Shown here: piece after piece, positions 17,231 through 25,921 of the stretch
How positions within the stretch are numbered: position 1 is the stretch's first letter
Layout of the letters: every line of letters starts with the position of its first letter
DNA from: Dyella sp. ASV24
Lineage (GTDB): Bacteria > Pseudomonadota > Gammaproteobacteria > Xanthomonadales > Rhodanobacteraceae
Length of the DNA stretch: 35,069 nt
Reading direction: 5' to 3'
Assembly (NCBI RefSeq): GCF_016428905.1
Contig: NZ_JAELTQ010000042.1
Location: forward strand, 1 to 35,069
The notes under the pieces: model-generated
Seen by the model: the letters and a program-made list of their open reading frames with translations, nothing else
Database searches by the model: none
What the model was told of the DNA's origin: nothing
Made by a program: the position numbers and the translations under genes

Positions 17231-17396
17231 TCGATCCTTCTCCCTGATGGTGTAGGGGCGGCGGCCCCTTCCTTAAGACTCTTCTGCATCTTACGGCCTG
17301 TATTTGCCGAAAGGAAAGCCTGAGTAGTCCGGCGCGCGGCCTGGGTCGCAGCGGGATGACAGCACCGACGGATGGATGACGCCTGTAGCGTCGAAA

Positions 17397-17426
17397 AAAA
17401 AGGGCCGCATCGCTGCGGCCCTTTTT
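17397..17426. terminator. sucCD rho-independent terminator
   Basis: A 13-base perfect stem, AAAAAGGGCCGCA with its complement, and loop TCGC. On the minus strand it is followed by eight Ts. It ends the sucC-sucD transcript. Confidence 0.92.
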
Positions 17427-17449
17427 CATATCGGTTATGAAAACCCGAC

Positions 17450-18325
<876 letters not shown>

Positions 18326-18339
18326 GGTTCAGTTGCTCC

Positions 18340-19503
18340 TCAGGCCTTGGCCGCAGCCACGGCTTTCTGCGCCGCATCGTTGAGATCGTCGGCCGGCGTG
18401 ATCGCCAGGCCGGAGTTGGCGAGCAGTTCGCGGCCCAGCTCCACGTTGGTGCCCTGCAGGCGAACCACGACGGGGATCTTCAGACCCACTTCCTTCACGG
18501 CCGCGATGATGCCTTCGGCGATCAGGTCGCAACGCACGATGCCGCCGAAGATGTTGACCAGGATGGCCTTCACCTTGTCGGAGGAGAGGATGAGCTTGAA
18601 CGCCTCGGTGACGCGTTCCTTGGTGGCGCCGCCGCCGACGTCAAGGAAGTTGGCCGGCTCACCGCCTGCCAGCTGGATCACGTCCATGGTGGCCATGGCC
18701 AGGCCTGCGCCGTTGACCATGCAGCCGATGGAGCCGTCCATCGTCACGTAGTTGAGGTTGTGCTGCACGGCAGCCGCTTCGGCCTGGTCTTCCTGGGTCA
18801 GGTCGCGCATGGCGGCCAGATCCGGGTGACGGAATTCGGCGTTGTCGTCGGAGTTGACCTTGCCGTCGAGGGCGGCGAGGTTGCCGTCTTCGAGGATGGC
18901 GAGCGGGTTCAGCTCAACCAGGGACAGGTCCTTCTCATTGAACAGCTTGTACAGGCCCAGCATGATCTTGGTCAGCTGGCCGACCTGCTTCGCATTGAGG
19001 TCCATGGCGAAGCCGAGCTGGCGGCACTGGTACGGCTGCAGGCCTTCCACGAAGTCCACCACGATGGTGTGGATGTCTTCCGGGGTGTCCTTGGCGACCT
19101 GCTCGATGTCCACGCCGCCGTGCTTGGAAGCGATGAACGAGATCGACTTGGAATCGCGATCCGTCAGGATCGACAGATACAGTTCCTTGGCGATGTTGGT
19201 GGCGTCCGTCACCAGCACCAGGTTCACCGGCAGCGCGCGGCCGGCAGACTGGTAGGTTTCCATGTTGGTGCCCAGCATGCCCTTGGCAGCTGCGCGGACG
19301 TCGTCGAGGCTCTTGCAGAACTTGACGCCGCCGGCCTTGCCGCGGCCACCTGCGTGAATCTGTGCCTTGACCATCCACTGCGTACCACCAAGGTGCTTGG
19401 CGGCGTCGACAGCGGCATCGGGAGAGTTGGCGACCTTGCCCGGCGGCACGGCAATGCCGTACTTCGCGAACAATTCTTTGGCCTGGTACTCGTGGAAATT
19501 CAT
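18340..19503 (-). CDS. sucC: Succinate-CoA ligase (ADP-forming) subunit beta
   Basis: A 387-residue ATP-grasp subunit that partners SucD to convert succinyl-CoA to succinate with ATP formation. It starts with the family signature [17 protein letters not shown]. The nucleotide-binding [16 protein letters not shown] is near residues 46-61, and the subunit-interface GGGATKERV and FGGIVRCD come in the C-terminal half. ATG 19503 has GAGG six bases upstream. First gene of the sucCD operon, divergent from pilS. Confidence 0.97.
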   Translation of the reverse strand: MNFHEYQAKELFAKYGIAVPPGKVANSPDAAVDAAKHLGGTQWMVKAQIHAGGRGKAGGVKFCKSLDDVRAAAKGMLGTNMETYQSAGRALPVNLVLVTDATNIAKELYLSILTDRDSKSISFIASKHGGVDIEQVAKDTPEDIHTIVVDFVEGLQPYQCRQLGFAMDLNAKQVGQLTKIMLGLYKLFNEKDLSLVELNPLAILEDGNLAALDGKVNSDDNAEFRHPDLAAMRDLTQEDQAEAAAVQHNLNYVTMDGSIGCMVNGAGLAMATMDVIQLAGGEPANFLDVGGGATKERVTEAFKLILSSDKVKAILVNIFGGIVRCDLIAEGIIAAVKEVGLKIPVVVRLQGTNVELGRELLANSGLAITPADDLNDAAQKAVAAAKA

Positions 19504-19803
19504 GGATACCTCGAGAGTACGGGGAACGTGGCGGCCGTAATGGGTTGTGGGAGGCCCATACGGTCAGGGGAACGACGGCGGAGTAAAGGCTGCGCTGCCG
19601 GATGCAGTGCGCCGCCGTCAGGCCTGTCGACATGACGAAAACCGCGCAATACGGCCCGGTATTTTCGCAGCAGCGGCCCCCGATGGAAAGGGGCGGGCCG
19701 CCAGAGGGGAATTCCGACGCCGGTTGACAGCCGGCTGCCACAGACTGTGAAAGGCCCGTCTATACTGGTTCGGACTGCCCTCAGACCGACAAGAGCCCGC
19801 CAG
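19504..19803. promoter_or_regulatory. Divergent sucC/pilS control region
   Basis: These 300 bases separate sucC (minus) and the preferred pilS start. For pilS, TATACT at 19761-19766 is a good -10 match. A perfect TTGACA at 19724-19729 is 31 bases before it and so is not its -35. No clear sucC promoter is visible. If TATACT is used, translation from the upstream GTG 19747 is excluded. Confidence 0.4.
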
Positions 19804-21450
19804 GTGTCCAGCACCGTGCAGCCTGCCTATCCCGCCGCCCGCCCAGCCCCTGAGGCGGCGCGCCACGAGCTTTTGTTCCTCAATTGCTTCCGCCTGGCCC
19901 AGGCCCTGGTTTATACCGGCCTGGCCCTGAGCCCGAGCACCTTGGGGTGGCCCAAGCTGCCCGACGTCGGCCTGGCCCGCGGCGTGGCGGTGCTGTTCCT
20001 GCTGTTCGCGCTCGGCACCCTCTCGCTGACCCGGCGCTCCACCCCCTGGATCCGCTGGACGGTGTCGGCCTCCCTGGTGGTGGACATCATCGCGGCGGTG
20101 TTGGCCATCATCACCATGCACGACGCCCGCATCGGCATTGCCATGATGTTGGCGGTGAATCTGGCGGCCGGCGCGCTGATCCTGCCGCTGCGCCTGTCCT
20201 GCTTCTTCGCGGCGCTGGCTACGCTGGGCGTGATCGGTCATTCGGTGCTCGAAGTGCAACACGGGCAGGCCGGCATGGACCGGGAACTGCTCGAGTCGAG
20301 CCTGTTCGGCCTCGCCTACTTCGCCATTACCGTGCTTTGTTACGTCCTGAGCCGGCAGATCCGCGCCAGCGAGGCGCTGGCCGAGCAGCGCGGCGTCGAC
20401 CTGGCCAACCTGGCGCAGGTCAACGAGCTGATCATCCGCCGCATGAAGACGGGCGTGCTGCTGGTGGATGACGCCAACCGCATCCACCAGATGAACGAAT
20501 CCGCGTGGATGCTGCTGGGCAACCCCGCCGCCGACCAGCGCGACCTGGGTCGCGTGGCATCGGAGCTGTCCCGCCGCCTGTACCACTGGATCACGTCGGG
20601 CAAGCTGGACGAATCGGCCACGCAACTCGCCGACGGCGTACCTGAAGTGGTGCCTCGCTTCAGCCGACTTGCGCCGAACGACGACTCGCACGTATTGATC
20701 TTTCTGGACGACACCTCCCTGGTGTCACGCCGCGCCGAGGAGCTGACGCTCAGCTCGCTGGGCCGGCTGTCCGCCTCCATCGCGCACGAGATCCGCAACC
20801 CGCTGGCCGCGATCCGCTATTCGGCGCAGCTGCTGGCCGAGTCGGAAGACCTGCCCCCGACCGACCAGCGCATGGTGGAGATCATCAACAACCACTGCGT
20901 GCGCCTGAACGAGATCATCGAGAACATCCTGCAGCTGTCTCGGCGCGAGCGCTCGCGCCCGGAAACGTTGGACCTGGGCACCTGGGCCAACCAATTCGTA
21001 GACGAGTACCGCCAGGGCAACGATCTGGGCGAAGACTCTCTGCGTGTCATCCAGGCCAGTACGCCCGTAGCGGCCGTGGCCGATCCACAGCAGTTGCAGC
21101 AAGTCGTGTGGAACCTCGTACAGAACGCCCTGCGCTACGGCCGCATGCCGGGCGAACCTGCTCGCGTGATGGTGGTGGCGCGCCACGGTGAACATGGCGT
21201 GCCGATCCTGGAAGTGATCGATCGCGGCCCGGGTATCGCACCCAAGGTCGCCGCGCAGATTTTCGAGCCGTTCTACACCACGCACGAGTACGGCACGGGC
21301 CTGGGCCTCTACCTGGCACGCCAGATGAGCGAGGCGAATCAAGCGTCGCTGGAATACGTGCGTGTCGCCGGTGGTGGCAGTTGCTTCCGTCTGGTGCTGA
21401 CGCCGGCGAGGATGGGCAAGGCAACCGGCGATACGGCAGCAACCGGCTAA
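19804..21450 (+). CDS. pilS: Type IV pilus two-component sensor kinase PilS
   Basis: A 548-residue inner-membrane histidine kinase. About six hydrophobic segments fill residues 25-190, then comes a PAS-type segment (VLLVDDANRIHQMNESAWML), an HisKA domain with phospho-accepting H328 (IAHEIRNPLAAIRYSAQ), and an HATPase domain with N, G1 (DRGPGIAP) and G2 (GTGLGL) boxes. This order is that of PilS, which controls pilin expression through the sigma-54 activator PilR. The open frame starts at GTG 19747, but a -10-like element at 19761 makes GTG 19804 more likely; neither has a strong Shine-Dalgarno. Unusually, pilR is not next but at 32787. It converges on the lacI-type gene with 16 bases between stops. 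Confidence 0.9.
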   Translation: MSSTVQPAYPAARPAPEAARHELLFLNCFRLAQALVYTGLALSPSTLGWPKLPDVGLARGVAVLFLLFALGTLSLTRRSTPWIRWTVSASLVVDIIAAVLAIITMHDARIGIAMMLAVNLAAGALILPLRLSCFFAALATLGVIGHSVLEVQHGQAGMDRELLESSLFGLAYFAITVLCYVLSRQIRASEALAEQRGVDLANLAQVNELIIRRMKTGVLLVDDANRIHQMNESAWMLLGNPAADQRDLGRVASELSRRLYHWITSGKLDESATQLADGVPEVVPRFSRLAPNDDSHVLIFLDDTSLVSRRAEELTLSSLGRLSASIAHEIRNPLAAIRYSAQLLAESEDLPPTDQRMVEIINNHCVRLNEIIENILQLSRRERSRPETLDLGTWANQFVDEYRQGNDLGEDSLRVIQASTPVAAVADPQQLQQVVWNLVQNALRYGRMPGEPARVMVVARHGEHGVPILEVIDRGPGIAPKVAAQIFEPFYTTHEYGTGLGLYLARQMSEANQASLEYVRVAGGGSCFRLVLTPARMGKATGDTAATG

Positions 21451-21466
21451 ACCAACGTCCTGCAGC

Positions 21467-22474
21467 TCAGGTTTCGCGAACGATTAACTCGACCGGCAAG
21501 GTTTCCGATTGCTCAGGCTCGTCGTTGATCATCGCCAGCACTTTGCGCGCCAGCAGTGTGCCGCCCTCTTGCCAGTCCTGCCGCACTGAACTCAGCGGTG
21601 GCAGGAAGCTCGCGGCGAGCGGCATGTCGTCGTAGCCCACCACGGATACGTCGCCAGGCACGCTGCGCCCCAACTGATTGAGTGCACGGATGGCGCCCAT
21701 CGCCAACAAATCGCTGCACGCGAACACAGCGTCGAACGGCACGCCGCGATCCATCAGCGAATGCATGGCGTCCATACCGGAGGCCAGGGTGAATTCGTCA
21801 CGTCGAATCAGCAGCGGCTTGATGCCATGGGCGGCCAGCGCATCCACGAAACCGGTGAGCCGCTCGAAGATCTCCGGATGGTTGGGGTTGCCGACAAATA
21901 CGGGGTGACGGCGTCCGAGACGGACGAAGTGTTCCGCCACCGCGTCGCCGCCCTGGCGGTTGTCGCTGCCCACCACGACATGCTCGTCACCCGGCGCACC
22001 CCACACCACCATCGGCAGGCCCAGCTTGTCGAATCGACGCACAGCGTCCTGGCGCGAACCCTGGCCCAGCAGGATCAGCCCGTCTGCCGCCTGCACGGCT
22101 GCCGCGGTAGCACCCTGACGGGTGGTCAGCAGCACGCTGTACCCATGCGCCGTCAGCTCCTGGGAAATGCCGCCCAGCAGGACCAGCGGATAAGGATCGA
22201 ACATGGTGCGATCGTGCGAGGGCTTCATCTCCACGATCACCGCCACCGTATGGCTGCGGCGCAGGCGCAGGTTGCGCGCGCTGACGTTGAGCTTGTAGCC
22301 CAGCTCATGAGCGAGTTGCTGCAGGCGCTCGCGCGTCTCGCGATTGACCAGCGGGCTGTCGCTCAGCGCCCGCGAAACGGTGATCTTGGATACCCCGGCC
22401 ACCTTCGCCAGATCCGCCATCGTGAGACTGACGGAAGGCGTGGCGCCCTGGCGGTTCTTTTGGTGACGACTCAA
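21467..22474 (-). CDS. LacI-family transcriptional regulator
   Basis: A 335-residue repressor of the LacI/GalR family. The N-terminal helix-turn-helix and hinge (TMADLAKVAGVSKITVSRAL through RNLRLRRS) precede a periplasmic-binding-protein-like effector domain ending in SVRQDWQEGG. The frame is open to 22687, but the extra residues are arginine-rich, unconserved and cross the operator zone. The best start is TTG 22474 (GGGG seven bases upstream), with ATG 22420 the only nearer ATG and lacking a ribosome site. It is divergent from the GH65 gene, with palindromic operators between, so it likely represses the sugar genes and itself, with a disaccharide or its phosphate as inducer. Confidence 0.88.
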   Translation of the reverse strand: MSRHQKNRQGATPSVSLTMADLAKVAGVSKITVSRALSDSPLVNRETRERLQQLAHELGYKLNVSARNLRLRRSHTVAVIVEMKPSHDRTMFDPYPLVLLGGISQELTAHGYSVLLTTRQGATAAAVQAADGLILLGQGSRQDAVRRFDKLGLPMVVWGAPGDEHVVVGSDNRQGGDAVAEHFVRLGRRHPVFVGNPNHPEIFERLTGFVDALAAHGIKPLLIRRDEFTLASGMDAMHSLMDRGVPFDAVFACSDLLAMGAIRALNQLGRSVPGDVSVVGYDDMPLAASFLPPLSSVRQDWQEGGTLLARKVLAMINDEPEQSETLPVELIVRET

Positions 22475-22665
22475 GACCTGGCCCCGATGTCTTGTGAACG
22501 GTCGCGCGGGCTTCGCACGCCGGCCAATCCTGGCAAACCGGGACAGTGTCGCGGTTTGCCTCTTCAACGTCCAACGCCGCACGGAATCACGAACGACAGC
22601 CCTTTGGCCCGGAACCGCAAGCTTGTGCTGCGAGCGTCGGGAGCCGGATGGGACAACGTCCGTGC

Positions 22666-22681
22666 ATGATATCGATATCAT
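22666..22681. promoter_or_regulatory. LacI-type operator O1
   Basis: ATGATATCGATATCAT is a perfect 16-base palindrome with a central CG, the usual design of LacI/GalR operators. It shares the core GATATCGATATC with the site at 22721. Confidence 0.75.
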
Positions 22682-22698
22682 ACGCAACTATGTTGTGC

Positions 22699-22744
22699 CG
22701 CAGCAATTGATATCGATGTCTTGATATCGATATCAATTGCTGCG
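22699..22744. promoter_or_regulatory. LacI-type operators O2 and O3 within a 46-base interrupted palindrome
   Basis: Arms 22699-22717 (CGCAGCAATTGATATCGAT) and 22726-22744 are exact 19-base inverted repeats around an 8-base spacer. Inside are TTGATATCGATGTC at 22707 (imperfect O2) and TTGATATCGATATCAA at 22721-22736 (perfect O3). It is upstream of the GH65 start and likely the main repression site. Confidence 0.75.
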
Positions 22745-22831
22745 AAGCTCCGCCGCACATAAGAACCTACGGTTGGCCTACACGATTTAGCGGCCTACCG
22801 GAAACATCAAAAAAGGTGGGGAGAGGACACG

Positions 22832-25800
22832 TTGGATCATCGAGAAACGGCGCAGCTCTTGCCGCCCCACGGTCATGCCCTGCGCGACGCCTGGGTCGTG
22901 ACCAGCCACAACGCCGACCCGACCGCCTTCGCCCAGGATGAAAGCCTGTTCGCCCTGTCCAACGGCGCCCTGGGCGTACGCGGCGGCCTGGAAGAAGGCG
23001 ACAGCGCCAGCCAGGGCTGTTTCCTCGCCGGCGCCTGGGAACGCACCCCCATCGAATACCACGAGCGCTTTCCGGGCTTCGCCGCACACACCGATACGCG
23101 CATCCCGGTCGCCGATGGCACACGCATCCACCTGCGACTCGGCGATACCCCGGTACGCCTGAGCGAAGGGGAATGGCTGCATTTCGAACGTGCGCTGGAC
23201 CTGCGCAACGGCTGCTATCGCCGCCAGCTGCGCTGGCGTTCACCGGAAGGCGCCACCTTGCTGATCGAGGCCGAGCGCATCGTCAGTCTGGATCGCCCCG
23301 CCCTGCTGGCCATCCGTTACCGCGTGCACTCGGTGGACTACACCGGCCCGGTGACGCTGGAGTCCTCCATCAGCACCGCACGCAATGCCACCGAGCAGGG
23401 CGATGACCCGCGCATCGGCACGCGAATCGACGGCGGCCTGGCAAGCATCGATGCGATGGCCGGCGACACACAGGCCCACGTGCTACAGCGCACCACCCAT
23501 AGCGACATCCGTGTGGCCTGCATGCAGCAGCACGCGATTGTCGACGACAGCCTGCGCTTCCGCCTCGCCAACCTCGCACAACACGGCGTGATGCAGGTCT
23601 TCGAAGGTGAGTTGTCGCCGGGACACTCGGTCACGTTGGACAAATACGTCGCCTATGCCTGGACGCAGCCCGGTGGTCGCGACACCGACGATGCGCTGAT
23701 CGCCCATGCCGCGAGCGAACTGAGCCAGGCGCACGCGCTCGGTCATGACGAACTGCTCGCCCGCCAAAGCGGTGAACTGGCGCAGCTGTGGCAAAACGCC
23801 GACCTGGCGATCGAGGGCGATGCAGCCACCGAACAGGCACTGCGCTTCAACCTGTTCCACGTCTTCCAGTCCAGCAGCCGCGATGGGCAAGGCAGCACGG
23901 CTGCCAAGGGCCTGACCGGCGAAGGCTATGAAGGTCACTATTTTTGGGACGCCGAAGTTTTCATGCTGCCGGCGATGGTCGCGCTCGCACCGCACGTAGC
24001 GCGCAGCATGCTCATGTACCGGCATGGCACGCTGGCCCGGGCCCGTGCGCATGCACGCGAGCTCAACCACGCACGCGGCGCGCTGTACGCATGGCGCACC
24101 ATCAGCGGCGACGAATGCTCCGCTTATTTTCCCAGCGGCTCGGCGCAGTACCACATCAACGCCGCGGTGGCCTGGGCGATCCGCCACTACGTGGATGCGA
24201 CCGGCGACGAAGCCTTCCTGCGTGATGCCGGTGCGGAGATGCTGTTCGAGACAGCCCGTGTGTGGCTGGATATCGGCCACTTCAATCCCCGTCGTAGCGG
24301 CGCGTTCTGCATCCACGGCGTCACCGGTCCGGACGAATACACCGCGCTGGTCGACAACAACCATTACACCAATCGCATGGCACAACGGCATCTGCGCGAT
24401 GCCGCGACCGTGGCGCAATGGTTGTCCGAATCAGCTCCCGGCATCTATGCAGAAATCGCGCACCGCATCGGTCTGGAACCGTTCGAGATCATGCAGTGGC
24501 AGCGCGCTGCAGAACTGATGTATCTCGCGGAAGATGCCGAACTGGGCGTCTTCCCGCAGGACGACACCTTCCTCGACAAGCCGCGCATGCCCGCAAGAAA
24601 CAACGGCGAAGGCAAGCGCCCGCTGCTGCTGGAACTGCATCCACTCACCATCTATCGCCACCAGGTGTGCAAGCAGGCCGATACCCTGCTGGCGCTGATG
24701 CTGGCGGGCGATGATGTGTCGCTTGCCGCCAAGCGCCGCAATTTCGACTACTACGAAAGCGTCACTGTCCACGACTCCACGTTGTCGGCATCCACCTTTG
24801 GCGTGATGGCTGCCGAAGTGGGGGAAGCAGAAAAAGCATGGCGCTATTTCCAGGACACGTTGCGCGTAGACCTGGACGACCTGCACGGCAACGCCGCACA
24901 TGGCCTGCACATGGCGGCGATGGCAGGCAGCTGGCTGTCGCTTGCCTGGGGCTACGGCGGCATGCGCGTGATCGATGGCCAACTGCATCTTCGCCCGCAA
25001 TTGCCCGGCGCATGGCGTAGCTATCGCTTCGGCATCACTTGGCGCGATGCGCATCTTCGCGTGGAGGTGAACGCCGAGGGTGTGCGCTATACCGTCGCAC
25101 ACGGCGACTCGGTGGCCTTCCACCACGCTGGCCAGCCTGTGCAACTGTCAGGCGGCGAGTCGTGCGCCATGCCGCATGCGACGCCTTCGCTCAAAGCACC
25201 GTTGCAAGCGGTGATCTTCGACCTGGACGGCGTCATCGCGGACACCGCGGTAGTTCACCGCGCCGCATGGGAACAACTCGCCAAGGAAATCTCGGCCCCG
25301 TTCGACGAGCAGATTGCCCAACGCATGAAGGGCGTCGATCGCCGCGGCTCGCTCGAGATCCTGCTTGAACGCGCGCCTCGTGCCTATGTCGAGCATGAGA
25401 AGCGTGCGCTCGAAGCGCGCAAAAACAGCTACTACGTCGAACGCATCGAACAGTTTGGCCCGGACCAGTTGCTTCCGGGTGCGCGGGAAGCGGTGGAATC
25501 CGTCCGCGCAAACGGGCTGCGCGTCGGCCTGGCCTCAGCCAGCCGCAACGCGCCGCTGCTGCTCGAACGGCTCGGCATTGCCCACCTCTTCGATTACGTC
25601 GTCGATGCCGCGCGCATCGATCGCTCCAAACCGGATCCGGAAATTTTCCTGGCGGCCGCCGCAGGACTTGGCGTTGCCCCTGGAGCCTGCCTTGGCGTTG
25701 AAGACGCCGCAGCAGGCGTCGCCAGTATCCACGCCGCGGGCATGGTCGCCATCGGCATTGGTCGGCGTGAAGACCTAGGGGAGGCGGACATCGTGCTGCC

Positions 25801-25891
25801 AGGTCTGAGCGTGTTTCGCATCGGTGATTTTCTGAACAACAAGAACGGCGCGACGGCTGGCACGGCCGAAGCCATAAACATCAACGCGTAA
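22832..25891 (+). CDS. GH65 disaccharide phosphorylase fused to beta-phosphoglucomutase
   Basis: A 1019-residue cytoplasmic fusion. Residues 1 to about 780 form a family GH65 inverting phosphorylase (kojibiose, nigerose, maltose or trehalose type), with the barrel motif HYFWDAEVFMLPA and the general acid E502 in GPDEY followed by VDNNHYTN. Residues about 790-1010 form a HAD-type beta-phosphoglucomutase: nucleophile D797 and D799 (FDLDGV), the ASASRN motif, the KPDPEIF lysine and GVEDAAAG. Phosphorolysis gives beta-glucose-1-phosphate, which the second domain turns into glucose-6-phosphate, so the fusion channels one product. The start is TTG 22832 with GGGGAGAGG upstream. The disaccharide linkage cannot be read from sequence. 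Confidence 0.92.
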   Translation: MDHRETAQLLPPHGHALRDAWVVTSHNADPTAFAQDESLFALSNGALGVRGGLEEGDSASQGCFLAGAWERTPIEYHERFPGFAAHTDTRIPVADGTRIHLRLGDTPVRLSEGEWLHFERALDLRNGCYRRQLRWRSPEGATLLIEAERIVSLDRPALLAIRYRVHSVDYTGPVTLESSISTARNATEQGDDPRIGTRIDGGLASIDAMAGDTQAHVLQRTTHSDIRVACMQQHAIVDDSLRFRLANLAQHGVMQVFEGELSPGHSVTLDKYVAYAWTQPGGRDTDDALIAHAASELSQAHALGHDELLARQSGELAQLWQNADLAIEGDAATEQALRFNLFHVFQSSSRDGQGSTAAKGLTGEGYEGHYFWDAEVFMLPAMVALAPHVARSMLMYRHGTLARARAHARELNHARGALYAWRTISGDECSAYFPSGSAQYHINAAVAWAIRHYVDATGDEAFLRDAGAEMLFETARVWLDIGHFNPRRSGAFCIHGVTGPDEYTALVDNNHYTNRMAQRHLRDAATVAQWLSESAPGIYAEIAHRIGLEPFEIMQWQRAAELMYLAEDAELGVFPQDDTFLDKPRMPARNNGEGKRPLLLELHPLTIYRHQVCKQADTLLALMLAGDDVSLAAKRRNFDYYESVTVHDSTLSASTFGVMAAEVGEAEKAWRYFQDTLRVDLDDLHGNAAHGLHMAAMAGSWLSLAWGYGGMRVIDGQLHLRPQLPGAWRSYRFGITWRDAHLRVEVNAEGVRYTVAHGDSVAFHHAGQPVQLSGGESCAMPHATPSLKAPLQAVIFDLDGVIADTAVVHRAAWEQLAKEISAPFDEQIAQRMKGVDRRGSLEILLERAPRAYVEHEKRALEARKNSYYVERIEQFGPDQLLPGAREAVESVRANGLRVGLASASRNAPLLLERLGIAHLFDYVVDAARIDRSKPDPEIFLAAAAGLGVAPGACLGVEDAAAGVASIHAAGMVAIGIGRREDLGEADIVLPGLSVFRIGDFLNNKNGATAGTAEAININA

Positions 25892-25921
25892 GTGGCCCGA
25901 TCTCGGGCGGGGAGGCTCTAC

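Larger units (their letters stand above)
22475..22831. promoter_or_regulatory. Intergenic control region, lacI-type gene / GH65
   Basis: The region of 357 bases has no gene. It holds three palindromic operator-like sites at 22666-22736, listed separately, and the GH65 ribosome site GGGGAGAGG at about 22818-22826. A weak promoter candidate, TTGCTG (22737) with TAAGAA (22760), directly abuts the last operator. Confidence 0.6.

Noticed and set aside
19618-20691. 357-codon minus-strand frame opposite pilS
   Set aside because: Gln/Arg/His-rich antisense translation with no recognisable domain.
22475-22687. N-terminal extension of the LacI-type regulator
   Set aside because: Arg-rich, precedes the helix-turn-helix by 70 residues, and would put the operator O1 inside the gene.
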